Below are positions 37,341-47,133 of a DNA stretch of 64,000 bases, piece after piece. The notes beneath the pieces were generated by a model that saw only the letters and a list, made by a program, of their open reading frames with translations, did not search any database and was not told the origin of the DNA. The first letter of the stretch is position 1, and each line of letters begins with the position of its first letter. The translations under genes were made by a program, and so were the position numbers. This stretch comes from Ustilago trichophora (lineage: Eukaryota > Basidiomycota > Ustilaginomycetes > Ustilaginales > Ustilaginaceae). Location: assembly GCA_900323505.1 (NCBI GenBank), contig OOIN01000005.1, positions 372,001-436,000 of the forward strand, read 5' to 3'.

Positions 37341-40300
37341 ATGGAGTATCTTAGCCGTCTTTCTGGCTTGGTAACCACTCCAGCCAAAGCTGCTGCCGGC
37401 ATCACCAACTCACCTCGACTGCGCAAGAAGCCTTCTCTTCATCCTGTCGGCAGCGTCGATGTTTTCCATGCAGATTGGCTCGCCGTCCAGGCCGAGCTCG
37501 AGAACCCAGACGAACGAGCACTCTTCTTTGGTGTAGCACGCTCCGATCTCCCACGCCGTCTCCAACGTATCATCGATGCACTTGTATTCGAGAGCAATCG
37601 CAGCAATGACGGTCACACAGGCCCGTGCATGGAGTATTTGCTGAAATACGACATTCTCACCGAACTCGTCCACCTCTCTGTTGACGATCGGCCAAAGGGT
37701 ATCCGCGGAGAGACCATCCGCGCTCTCAAGGATCTGATCATTCTGCTGGATGAGAAATTCTTGTCGAGACAAGCGGCCAACAAGCCCATCTCTCAACTCA
37801 TTCAATTGTGTCTCGACGAAGATGCAGCGCGCTTCCAGCTCGATGACGACTCTTTCGATGCAAGCGGTTCACATACAACGAACGCTGTCAGCGAGGACCC
37901 TGACTATGAAGAGGATCTTGTCGATCTCATGTGTCACATTGCAAGTCGTATCCGTAACACGCCAGATCTCCTCCAGATCTTCTTTACCGACGAGCCGGTC
38001 GATGACGCAGATGGCTCACCAGATGCCCGGAGCCTCCGTGACGGATCCATCATTGTAGGTCGCGAGCTTTTTGACGACTTGGTTTCAGGTGGAGGTCATC
38101 TACAGAGCTATCCTCGCACCGCAGATATATCAGAGACGGGCGCTGTTCAACCTCGTCCACCATCACCAGCAGGGTCGGTCGATTCGACCGCCACCATTCA
38201 ACCGTCCACAGCTTTTGCAGTACGCAAGCAGACAAAGCGAAGATTGCGGTTCCCCCTCTTCTCGTATCTGCTCAAGTTTGTTCATCGCGAGGGTCGCATC
38301 GGCGAGCTAGCACGAGCAGGCTTGCTCTTCCTCATCTCTCTCGAAGGCGTCCAGCCTTCGCACAAATTCGGTTCGAACGGCTCAAAGGGGAGGAAAGCAC
38401 CCAAACGCGTCTCCTTTGGCACAGAGGATATCCGACGCTCTTTAGCCGTCTTTATCGCTCATTCCGACTTTGCAGATGTGCTCGGAGCTGGTCTAGGTGC
38501 GGCATACGGTCTCCTTCCGTCACGCATTCGTCCAACTCCTCGCTACGATCCTACAGAGATCGACAGTGAGTCTTCGTCAAAAGGCGGACGTGCCACCATC
38601 ACACTGGCAAGCAGCTCTGCATCTGAAACCTCAAACGGCGCCTCCGAAGCTCTGAGCTCAGCAACCCAGAGCGATGATGCCGAGCTGCAAGCGCAACTTC
38701 GTCTGCTCGTTGATCTGATCGAATTCTGCCAGGATGTGCTTGACTCGTTGTGGCTCGCATCAAAGCACCTCGTTGAAGCTGCCACTGCCGCTTCCGTGTC
38801 GTCAGATGACATGAACGAGAAGGAACCAGAAAGAGTTGCCGCATCGCCAACCACGACGCCCGACCTCGATCCTATGATTCGCAAACTTGCAAGAGCCATT
38901 GCCATGGCTATCCGGGACACCTTCATTCGCAACGTCGTCTACCCATCCTTGATGGAGAGCAGCGATTTTGATGGCAGTTCAGCTGCTGTCCTCAACTATC
39001 TGGATGTCATTGTCATTGTGCTGCGCAGTGGACACATCTTGACCGACGTAGCGTTGGATTTCCTCCTCCCAGCTGATCTCGGTGACATCAACGCAGAAGG
39101 ATATGGATACGACATCAACGTGCCAGTAGATGAGGCAGATCGATACAGCATCAAAGATCTCATCCTTGACAGTCTGGAGAACACCAAGAGGCCCGCGACC
39201 CGAGTCGCCGCACTGAGGCTCGCGCGGAGTCTCATTGTTTGTCACGGCTTCCGCGCTTGTGGTGGACTCCTCCAACTCGCCCCTCGCAAAGTCCTCGCCG
39301 CGCCTGCCATTGACGATTGGCTACCTCACAGCCCGGCTCCCCAGGAAGTGGAAGAACATGTAGCAAGCAGCAAAGTCAAAACACACTTTCGCGAGATCGA
39401 CGCCCTTTCCAACCTCCTCACCTTCTTTGGCTCCACGAAAAGCAGTGAAGCCCTCCAAGCATCTCTCAGCAACTATCTGCTAGATGCTGAACAAGCCTTG
39501 CGCTACGACAGCACCTTCTCTGCCTCGCTCGACTTTGGAGCTGATCAGATCCCGCTGTCTCGCAGTGACCCATTTGTCCAGCAGCTGTTCGCAGGTCTCG
39601 CCTCGTTCTTCTCGCAGCCTGTCGAGGTGAACTTGGCAGCCAGTGGCGTGCTTTCTGCTCTGGCTGCTTCGCCAGTGAGGAGCTTGGAAGGGTGGCTGAC
39701 GCATGCGGTGGGAGAGGAGGATGGACCGGCATTGATGGAACTGCTGGCTGGGTTGGTGCAGCAGGTAGAGGCGTACCGCGATTCGGTGGCAGAGTTCGAC
39801 AGATACCTCGAGGAGAGGAGGAGGAGCTTGGTCCTTACGGAGGATCTGTCAGCCGCGCTCAACGTGGAGGAGCCGAACAACGAAGAAGGCGCTTCCGAAG
39901 AATCAAAAGCTTTGGCACCGTCGTTAACGCTCCCCCGCCTCCCAGTCCATCGCAGCAGCGGAGGCCGATTGCAGACAACCGAACGCACCAGAGCGGCAGA
40001 ACGAGATTTCGGCATCATCGAAGACAAGCGATCCTCTCTCCCCACTCTCGCCTCTCCAGCACCTGATTCCACCACCCTCACCGCACCCGATCCCAATTCC
40101 GACGCAGACGCCCCGACCGGAGCTGCACCAAGAACCAGCGCCTTAGCCCGGCTCTTTGGCGGGCGCCCAACCCGTACACCTTCTCATCTCGGCAAATCCA
40201 ACGCCACTTCCACCACCGCCGCTCCTACGGAACCCCATCCAGGCATCGGAGAACGCAAAGTGTCAACATCAACCATCAACCCCTATGCAGAGCATTTCCG

Positions 40301-40520
40301 AGAAACAGCCGCAGTGATCGTCAAAACTCAGTCTGTAGTAGGTGCAGATTCGTGGAGACCCCTTCCGACGTCATCCTCGAACCGGCAAGAATTCGACGGG
40401 AAAGCATCACTCTCGAGTGTACTGGATAACACGATTCTGTTGGAAGAGCTGGTGAAGGAGTTGCTCGCTGTGGTCCAGGTTAGGAGGTCGTGGGGGATTG
40501 ATGCAGTGTCGTTTATTTGA
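37341..40520 (+). CDS. FHIP-family protein (FTS and Hook-interacting, RAI16-like)
   Basis: 1059 residues, single exon. The N-terminal part (DVFHADWLAVQAEL, PCMEYLLKYDILTELVHLSVDDRPKGIRGETIRALKDLI) and the central helical repeats (DLVDLMCHIASRIRNTPDLLQIFF, FPLFSYLLKFVHREGRIGELARAGLLFLI) match the RAI16-like/FHIP domain. The region from LLLSRSDPFVQQLF-like helices onward continues the alpha-solenoid. Interruptions are Ser-rich and species-specific. In filamentous fungi FHIP, Fts1 and Hook form the FHF adaptor that links early endosomes to dynein and kinesin for long-range motility; hyphal growth of smuts depends on such transport. The start at 37341 follows a purine-poor leader. The C-terminal ~200 residues are disordered up to a conserved-looking ILLEELVKELLAVVQVRRS. 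Confidence 0.85.
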   Translation: MEYLSRLSGLVTTPAKAAAGITNSPRLRKKPSLHPVGSVDVFHADWLAVQAELENPDERALFFGVARSDLPRRLQRIIDALVFESNRSNDGHTGPCMEYLLKYDILTELVHLSVDDRPKGIRGETIRALKDLIILLDEKFLSRQAANKPISQLIQLCLDEDAARFQLDDDSFDASGSHTTNAVSEDPDYEEDLVDLMCHIASRIRNTPDLLQIFFTDEPVDDADGSPDARSLRDGSIIVGRELFDDLVSGGGHLQSYPRTADISETGAVQPRPPSPAGSVDSTATIQPSTAFAVRKQTKRRLRFPLFSYLLKFVHREGRIGELARAGLLFLISLEGVQPSHKFGSNGSKGRKAPKRVSFGTEDIRRSLAVFIAHSDFADVLGAGLGAAYGLLPSRIRPTPRYDPTEIDSESSSKGGRATITLASSSASETSNGASEALSSATQSDDAELQAQLRLLVDLIEFCQDVLDSLWLASKHLVEAATAASVSSDDMNEKEPERVAASPTTTPDLDPMIRKLARAIAMAIRDTFIRNVVYPSLMESSDFDGSSAAVLNYLDVIVIVLRSGHILTDVALDFLLPADLGDINAEGYGYDINVPVDEADRYSIKDLILDSLENTKRPATRVAALRLARSLIVCHGFRACGGLLQLAPRKVLAAPAIDDWLPHSPAPQEVEEHVASSKVKTHFREIDALSNLLTFFGSTKSSEALQASLSNYLLDAEQALRYDSTFSASLDFGADQIPLSRSDPFVQQLFAGLASFFSQPVEVNLAASGVLSALAASPVRSLEGWLTHAVGEEDGPALMELLAGLVQQVEAYRDSVAEFDRYLEERRRSLVLTEDLSAALNVEEPNNEEGASEESKALAPSLTLPRLPVHRSSGGRLQTTERTRAAERDFGIIEDKRSSLPTLASPAPDSTTLTAPDPNSDADAPTGAAPRTSALARLFGGRPTRTPSHLGKSNATSTTAAPTEPHPGIGERKVSTSTINPYAEHFRETAAVIVKTQSVVGADSWRPLPTSSSNRQEFDGKASLSSVLDNTILLEELVKELLAVVQVRRSWGIDAVSFI

Positions 40521-40862
40521 GCTTGTATTTGGACGGGGGCAATAGTATACCCCAATTGACTTCAGTGATATTCAGCGCAATCTTGTGATATGAATGTGTG
40601 TAGGAAAATATGGGCAGTATTTGAAGCGGCAGTGTTTAAGTGAAGATGGATGGATGTGATAGAAGCGGCGGAGGATGAGGGTGAAGTTCGAGGGGAAAGT
40701 GCGAATTTGTTAGATCTTTGCAAAAGTCGGAAGTCGGCCTTCTCGACCATCAGCCGCGAGAAGAAAGCTACTTTGCGCTGGCCCGACACTCACAATTTTA
40801 TCCCTCTCTCGTTCTCCAACATCGTATCCCCTTTACCCCCCTCCCCCAACCCAGCTATCACA
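40521..40862. promoter_or_regulatory. Intergenic DNA between FHIP and ATP12
   Basis: 342 bp between two co-directional genes. The last 60 bp before ATP12 are strongly C/T-rich (CCCCTCCCCC), a probable leader. Nothing else is seen. Confidence 0.4.
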
Positions 40863-41832
40863 ATGTTGGCCCTTCGCACCCCGCACACTCTGCGCACTGT
40901 ATCTCGCCCCTCCTACACCCTGGTCTCTTCTCTCCGCCTCCTCAGCACCTCCTCCTCTCTTCGAGAAGAAGCAGCTCTAAACCGCGCCGAGAGACTCAAA
41001 TCTCGTTTTTGGAAGACCGTCACGCTTCAACCGCCTTCCTCAACCACCTCCTCATCCTCTTCTGCTTCCTCGGCGGAGGGTTTCCAAATTCTCCTCGACA
41101 ATAGAGCCATTCGTACACCTTCTGGTCAACCTATCATCATCCCTCGAGAACGTGAGCTGTTGGCCACTTGCATTGCGCAAGAGTGGTCGGAACAGGATCA
41201 AGTGTTGAAACCACACACTTTGCCATTGACCAGTTTGGCCGCAAGAGCATTGGAAGCTTGCAAGGATAATGTGGAAAGGAAAGGGATTGAGGCTGATTTG
41301 TTGCGATATTTGGAGAACGAGACCATCTGGTAAGTTTATACACCTCTCCGACTTTTTTCTTTGGTAAGATGGCTTGTTGGCTAACATGATTCGTTCTTCT
41401 CCTGTATATACTTCTCAACGCAGCTTTCAAGAACCCCAACCTTCCAGCCTAGTCAAGCTCCAAACTGCCCACTGGGATCCCCTCCTGAGTCACATCAACA
41501 AGACTTATTCCCTCTCCATCACCCCCTTTACCGGTCTTCTAGGAGGCACACATCCACCTGGAACTCTATCCACTTTTACCAACTATCTATCCAAATTGGA
41601 TCCATTCGATCTCGCAGCTTTCGAAAGAAGCGTAATGCTAACAAAATCTTTCCTCATCTCAGTAGCTCTCATTTCAGCTCATCTCAACGTCGAACAAGCC
41701 GCAAAAGCTGCCGAAGTAGAAGTACAGAGTCAAATAGATAGATGGGGGGCCGTACAAGATAGTCATGACGTAGATCAAGCAGAGATGAGAAGGACTTTGG
41801 GTAGCGTTGCTATCGCTACTGTTAGGAATTAA
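40863..41832 (+). CDS. ATP12: Atp12, mitochondrial F1-ATPase assembly chaperone
   Basis: Exons 40863-41329 and 41424-41832 (94-nt intron, GTAAGT/GCAG) give 291 residues, with TG plus C restoring a cysteine between ENETI and FQEPQ. The N-terminus MLALRTPHTLRTVSRPSYTLVSSLRLLSTSSS is a mitochondrial presequence. The Atp12 core follows: RFWKTVTLQ, FQILLDNRAIRTPSGQPIIIP, WDPLLSHINKTYSLSI and FLISVALISAHLNVEQAAKAAEVE. Atp12 binds free F1 alpha subunits until they assemble. An earlier in-frame ATG upstream would bury the presequence, so 40863 is preferred. The neighbour to the right converges. Confidence 0.94.
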
Positions 41833-42168
41833 AACTTGTCCAAACATTTTTCTTAACAGCAATCTATACAACAATGTTCACAACAACCAACCCATCTTAA
41901 ATTCGAGTCTTTACAAGTCGCTTGTTTCAGCCTGCTACCTGTCCCAAGTCATACCGGCTTCCTTCCTAGTCTCAGTCAACTACGAACACAAATACAGCCA
42001 GGAGGGAGAGTCAAAAGAATCAAGAAACAGCATGAAACGTGATTTGGAAATTTTTTTTTTTAAAAAAAAAAAGACACACACAACGCAGAGACAGAGAGAT
42101 AGAGATTGAAAGACTTGGGATTGGAAGTGATACGATACGCTTTTGTCAAAAGCTACAAGCTGATCAAG
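41833..42168. other. Convergent intergenic region with a T11-A11 palindrome
   Basis: 336 bp between the ATP12 and peroxin 3' ends. Around 42051-42073 a run of about 11 T is followed directly by a run of about 11 A, which could form a hairpin and serve 3'-end formation. No gene is seen. Confidence 0.45.
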
Positions 42169-44370
42169 TTATTGTGCCGCCTTTGCCAGGCGATCAGAGA
42201 TGCTAGGTCGTTTCCCCGCCAGTGCAGCTTGCGAAGGCTCCCCTGTCGTATGTCCTTCTCCACCTGCCGATCCAATCGGATCAGTTGTACTCGCAGCCAC
42301 AACATCTGTATCCACTTTGGGCGCAAAAGAAGAATCCAACCCATCCACCTTCTTCGCCTCCCTTTCTCCCTCACCCTCCTCCTTCTCCACTTTCTTCCCA
42401 TCCGCACCTGGCACACTAGGTGAAGACGAGGGAGAAGAAGAAGCAGGACTAGGCCCATGAATTCCATACTCTACCACCTCCAACAGTACCGCCCTTCTCA
42501 CCCACTTTCTACGTCTAGTATACCTCCCCATACCGGATTTCTTGCTCATCTTCTCCCAAGCGTTATCGCCATACTGCCACCCCTCGGTGTCTACATCCCA
42601 GACCTCTTCTCCATCTTCACCGTTCACCCTGTGAGCGGTCGTGCCGACATCACCCATTGCTGCATCTTCATCCTTCTCCCGAGCTCCTGTACCACCAGAG
42701 GTGCGAGCACGAATCTTGTTAAGCGCATCACCCAGGTAGCCCTGTTTCGCCTCAGCCAGTGCATCTTTATCCCCGACAGCATTTGCACTCTTGATAGCCG
42801 CTTCCTTGGCACTTCCTTTATACACAGTGGAACTCGGATAGTAACCTCGCGAGGAAACACCGGCAATCGACCACTCGGGATCCACCCATTGCCACTTGAT
42901 TGTCCTCCTGGTAAACGCTTTGGGGTCATCCGGAGTAGGGGCAGGTGTGAGCATGATTTTGGTAGCAGGAAGACTGAACGACGAGGGAGGCGAGACCGGA
43001 TTGTTACTCTCATCCGACCAAGAGGGACGTTCTTGGGGTAAGAGAGCTGCAGTCCAATCGAGACCGACCCACCATCGTTGATTCTCAAAGATGGAAAATT
43101 GGTACACGACGTCTTCGTGTCTAACCACTTTGTCTTCTTCTTCTCCTTCTTTGGCCTTGGATTTGTCGCCTTTGGTTTTGATGACGCCTTTGCTGGTGAG
43201 CAGGGTAGATCCATCGTCGTGATACAGTCCATGCGCGAATTCGTCGTCGAGGTTTCCTTTGCCATAAGCTTCGCGGGGTGAAGTCTGACCACTGAGCAAT
43301 CGACCGGTACCCCGAACGATGCGACGGATGGTGGCGCTCTTCCAAACGGCTTGTCGGAAGAGGCTGCACCAGGGGGAGCACCAGGTCAAGGCAAGTGTGC
43401 CGACAAAGCAGATCAGACTGCGCACGGTGAGCGCGCCAATGGGGTAAGGAGGGAGCAGGGTGAGGTTGAAATCTGTCCACTGTTCCCAGTGGATACGTGC
43501 TAGAACAGCTGCCACGTGTGCGTAGATGACTGGCAGAGGAGTCTTTGCCACAATCGCCGAGAGATGGTGGTACTGTGCATAAAGAGGAGCCGCTTTCTCG
43601 TGGAGATGGGCGATGTGCTCTGGCCCGATGAGCCTGAGCAATTGATGGTAAACGAAAACATTCCACGTCGCAATAGAGGCCACAATACCAGCCCCCGAAA
43701 CGGGCAGCACCAAGCTCGGAAATCCGCTCTCCCTCAGTGGCAAAAAGGCGAGCAACCACAGTGGCCAAGTAAGAATCAGGAACGCCGCAACCGCCTTGGT
43801 GCTCATGGGGCTTGGATCCCACGAGACCAGCTGCACTGCGGGGACCAACACGTTTCTCCTCAAGCTCGAAAAGAAATCGGCCAACTCGCTCAGCTCCAGC
43901 AGCGTTAGATTGAGTGTAGCTGCCGAGACGACGTCGTGTCTCTGGATGAGTTTCGCAGGGGTGTGGGTGCGAGGTCTGGCGTAGGCGAGTTGTCTTCTGA
44001 CCGCCGCATAGCCGATCCAGCCGAGAATGACTAGCTGGGGTGCATAGCGCAGAAGCTCGTAGCCAAAGGCGCAGGTCAGCCAGAAAGAAACCAAGAGCAG
44101 CATCGATGCCGAGGTGGACCCTTTGCCCCCTGTCCAGGTAGCTAGACGAATCAGTCGGTGGAAAACATGAACGGCAGGACCTAACGCAGCAGCAAGGCGC
44201 ACCACGGGACTCGGTACCCTCTCGAGGATCTCTGACGAAGAAAGAGGTTCAAAGCTGGCCGAGAGCGAAGTGGCCGAGGAATAAGAAGTGGATGGGATGC
44301 GTGAGGTATTGGTGACGATGGCAGGAGGAGCGGGCGAAGCGTCCTTTTCCATTTTGAGCGGAGAAGACAT
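42169..44370 (-). CDS. Peroxisomal membrane protein of the Pex23/Pex24 (dysferlin-domain) family
   Basis: 733 residues from MSSPLKMEKDASPAPP. An upstream Met at 44523 would add 51 residues of repeat-derived sequence (IRIRIPIPI) and is less likely. The N-terminal half has several hydrophobic segments (SMLLLVSFWLTCAFGYELL, TKAVAAFLILTWPLWLLAFL, LICFVGTLALTWC), forming the Pex24p membrane region. The second half carries dysferlin motifs: DysF-N-like YQFSIFENQRWWVGLDWTA and DysF-C-like WQYGDNAWEKMSKKSGMGRY followed by TRRRKWVRRAVL. Fungal Pex23/Pex30-type proteins sit at ER-peroxisome contacts and control peroxisome number and size. The C-terminal tail is Ser/Glu/Lys-rich. Which yeast paralogue it corresponds to cannot be settled here. 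Confidence 0.88.
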   Translation of the reverse strand: MSSPLKMEKDASPAPPAIVTNTSRIPSTSYSSATSLSASFEPLSSSEILERVPSPVVRLAAALGPAVHVFHRLIRLATWTGGKGSTSASMLLLVSFWLTCAFGYELLRYAPQLVILGWIGYAAVRRQLAYARPRTHTPAKLIQRHDVVSAATLNLTLLELSELADFFSSLRRNVLVPAVQLVSWDPSPMSTKAVAAFLILTWPLWLLAFLPLRESGFPSLVLPVSGAGIVASIATWNVFVYHQLLRLIGPEHIAHLHEKAAPLYAQYHHLSAIVAKTPLPVIYAHVAAVLARIHWEQWTDFNLTLLPPYPIGALTVRSLICFVGTLALTWCSPWCSLFRQAVWKSATIRRIVRGTGRLLSGQTSPREAYGKGNLDDEFAHGLYHDDGSTLLTSKGVIKTKGDKSKAKEGEEEDKVVRHEDVVYQFSIFENQRWWVGLDWTAALLPQERPSWSDESNNPVSPPSSFSLPATKIMLTPAPTPDDPKAFTRRTIKWQWVDPEWSIAGVSSRGYYPSSTVYKGSAKEAAIKSANAVGDKDALAEAKQGYLGDALNKIRARTSGGTGAREKDEDAAMGDVGTTAHRVNGEDGEEVWDVDTEGWQYGDNAWEKMSKKSGMGRYTRRRKWVRRAVLLEVVEYGIHGPSPASSSPSSSPSVPGADGKKVEKEEGEGEREAKKVDGLDSSFAPKVDTDVVAASTTDPIGSAGGEGHTTGEPSQAALAGKRPSISDRLAKAAQ

Positions 44371-44862
44371 CTTGCGTTGCCTTGCTCTCGAAAGGCTCCC
44401 TTGTTTTGAGTAAGGAGACGATGCTTTTGGTATGATGATGGCAGAGAGAAAGATTGGATTGCGAGTGGAATGGATTGGGATTGGGATTCGGATTCGGATT
44501 GGATTTGGGGTCTGCGGGGACATTGCAAAAGGGAAGCCGCGGATCCGTGCTTTGCTGTGACAGAATGTGACGTCGCAACAGCCGCCGTTTCAAAAGGCAC
44601 TATTTCAGCCTTTTTTTAGGAGACGGACATTCCGATGCAGACGTGTGTGCGTGAAAGCGTCGTTTTTGTTTTTTTCCCTCCACTTGCTTCCTAGTTGTTA
44701 GCATTTGCGTTCATAACACATACACGCCTGGAAAATAGGCGCGCACCGACCCAAAAAGTGTTGATCTCGACAAACGTCTATCTATATGTGTGCATCTTTG
44801 CTCTTTCACCAACATCATCCACCTTGCGAGCCCGTAACGGTGTCACGAGAGGGATCGTCAAG
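44371..44862. promoter_or_regulatory. Divergent promoter region, peroxin / GPI17
   Basis: 492 bp. About 44455-44510 is an imperfect GGATTG/GGATTC repeat, which generates the unlikely N-terminal extension of the peroxin frame. The remainder is ordinary. Confidence 0.45.
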
Positions 44863-46965
44863 ATGGCTGCCCCGCTAGGCTTTCAGAGTCTCACCACGCG
44901 CCTAGCTATTCTCCTCTGCTTTTGGACCGCCCTTCTGCTCAGCATCCCATCCTGGTTGCGTCTCACCACCATCGAGCGACTTCCATTACCAACACGGCAG
45001 GTCGAGGCACTGCAGCTTTCAGAAAAGTGTCCTGTCACTTTTGCTTCCAGTCTCACAGTTCTGGTTGATCCAGAGCTTCTGCCAGCATCAACGCCATCGG
45101 CGGATCAAGTGGAGGTCGAGCAAGCGTCATTCCTGACACAGGTGGAGCAACTGCTGCAGCAGAGTCTGGAGATCAAAACGGACTTGCCGGGTGCTCCTAG
45201 TCTCGAATGCACACAGTGGGTCGTCGAGACCAAGTCGAAAGACTTGAAAGCTCAAGATGATGTGGTTCAGCCACAGACGGGCAGATACGTCGTCCAGGTG
45301 CTGAGCGAGTCGACACGCGATTCAATCAACCAAGACTCGCTCCCCACCGTTTACTTTCCTCTCATCAAAGATGCAACCTCTTCTCCGCTCGTACCGGACA
45401 CAATCAGTGCAGCGGTCATCTCTGAACTCCTCCACATTCGTGGCGACTCTCCGGTGTCCTCTTCCTCCTCCTCAACATCCGCACCAACCGATGCAGAACA
45501 AGATCCCCGAGTGATTCAATATAGCAAGCATATTCGGCTTGTCTTTTCCATCCTCAACCAGGACGTTACCGACACGACCGCCTACGATAGCTATCTGATC
45601 CATGCGCTTGCCAACAGCACAAACGATGATGATGATGGTGATGGGAATAATCCGATCGGGAAACTGCAGACCGAGCTGAAAGGGCTGCACGAGTTCCACG
45701 TGGAAACACAGGTGCAGTGGTTTGCTCCTTTGCAATTTACCCCGACTCAGGAGGCATTGGAGGAGATTGTGGAGAGCGAAGTGGAGGAGATGACTATGGT
45801 TGATGAGGTGGTAGAGGAGGACGTTGCTGTTGAGGTTGAAGACGACGACACAGAGGAAGAGGAGCAGGCAGACTCAACTACTGCGACTGCTGACAAGATT
45901 CAGACTGATCCTGATATGGAAGAAGCAAAGGTCGAATCTCAACGCGACCCAAATCCACCAGTCAAGAAGCAGAAACGAACAATCTTTGTCAAGCAAAACC
46001 GAACCATCCAAGTTCCCCGTCTTCAACGAGTCATCCAACAAACCCGAACCCCTCTTCCCCCTCGTCATGTTATCGAGTGGGATGATCTTCAAGTGTTTGT
46101 CAACTCTGAAGAGTGGAGTCTCACATCCACCGTCCCGCCTCTCTCTTCCTCTTCCTCTTCTGCAAAAGACGAAGCTCAGCGACCATTTGACGTTCTTTCC
46201 CAAACCCACGATCTCCATTTCCTGCTCTACATCCCTTCCCGTAGCCATAGTCCTCTCTATATCCGGAATCGTGCTACAGGTCAACCCAGCACTGAAGAGC
46301 TGAACGCTTGGCTCATCCCACAATGGGGAGGAGTTGTGGTTTTGAACGCTGCGCACGACTCTACTTTGTCGTCGTCTTTGGCATCTGTAAATTCGTGGTA
46401 TTCGGCCAAGACTCGAGGGATTCAAGTCAAGAATCTTCCTAACGATCAAGTTGAACAAGCGATGCAACTCTTCGCTCGACAATTGCGAATCCTGCTCGGA
46501 CTTGGAGACGCCTCATCATCGTCGGGGAAAGAATCGGATTTGGAGACAAGAATCCAAATCAGTCTTTTAAAAAAACGTAGAATCCTCGAATTGGCAAGGG
46601 AATCGATTGCAACTTTGGTCGCCATCACTCGATTGGTTGATAAAATTCGAAATTTAGGTGTGGGAATCAATGTTCAAAATGATACTCAATCATCTTTGCA
46701 CATTTTACATTCCATCATCAGTCCTTCTTCAGGGTCGGGGTCGGGGTTGGGGTTGGGGTTGGATGATGTGATGGAAAAGGTCAAGGTGGCGTATGAATTG
46801 GCTAATCGTGGATTTTTTAATTCGGACATGTTGGGATTGCTTTATTTTCCACAAGAACATAAATATGCCGTCTATACCCCCCTTTTCGCCCCTTTACTCA
46901 TCCCTTTGTTGGTGACTTCGTTAAAGTTGGTTAAACAGCTCGTGGTTGGTTACAATAAATCATGA
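44863..46965 (+). CDS. GPI17: GPI transamidase subunit PIG-S/Gpi17
   Basis: 700 residues from MAAPLGFQSLTTRLA. The N-terminal membrane helix (LAILLCFWTALLLSIPSWL) runs into LRLTTIERLPLPTRQVEAL, the hallmark opening of PIG-S. The large lumenal region includes HVIEWDDLQVFVNSEEWSL, LHFLLYIPSRSHSPLYIRN and LNAWLIPQWGGVVVLNA, all in PIG-S order. A C-terminal helix (LFAPLLIPLLVTSLKLVKQL) ends the protein. PIG-S is a core subunit of the ER complex that attaches preformed GPI to proteins such as the KNH-like product in this window. An acidic low-complexity insert (EVEDDDTEEEEQ) lies in the middle. A Met at 44695 is open in frame but would hide the first helix behind 56 residues. Confidence 0.92.
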   Translation: MAAPLGFQSLTTRLAILLCFWTALLLSIPSWLRLTTIERLPLPTRQVEALQLSEKCPVTFASSLTVLVDPELLPASTPSADQVEVEQASFLTQVEQLLQQSLEIKTDLPGAPSLECTQWVVETKSKDLKAQDDVVQPQTGRYVVQVLSESTRDSINQDSLPTVYFPLIKDATSSPLVPDTISAAVISELLHIRGDSPVSSSSSSTSAPTDAEQDPRVIQYSKHIRLVFSILNQDVTDTTAYDSYLIHALANSTNDDDDGDGNNPIGKLQTELKGLHEFHVETQVQWFAPLQFTPTQEALEEIVESEVEEMTMVDEVVEEDVAVEVEDDDTEEEEQADSTTATADKIQTDPDMEEAKVESQRDPNPPVKKQKRTIFVKQNRTIQVPRLQRVIQQTRTPLPPRHVIEWDDLQVFVNSEEWSLTSTVPPLSSSSSSAKDEAQRPFDVLSQTHDLHFLLYIPSRSHSPLYIRNRATGQPSTEELNAWLIPQWGGVVVLNAAHDSTLSSSLASVNSWYSAKTRGIQVKNLPNDQVEQAMQLFARQLRILLGLGDASSSSGKESDLETRIQISLLKKRRILELARESIATLVAITRLVDKIRNLGVGINVQNDTQSSLHILHSIISPSSGSGSGLGLGLDDVMEKVKVAYELANRGFFNSDMLGLLYFPQEHKYAVYTPLFAPLLIPLLVTSLKLVKQLVVGYNKS

Positions 46966-47133
46966 TAGACAAGAATGGGACAAGCAGAAAAGGGTAAGGG
47001 TAAAAGAAGAAATTTTACCCAACTTGAGTTGTCAAGTTGGTTGACATTTGCAATTTATTATTTGTAACTATACATAAAATCATATTCACAATCCAACCCA
47101 TCATCGTATCCCAAACAAACAGTGAAAACAAGT

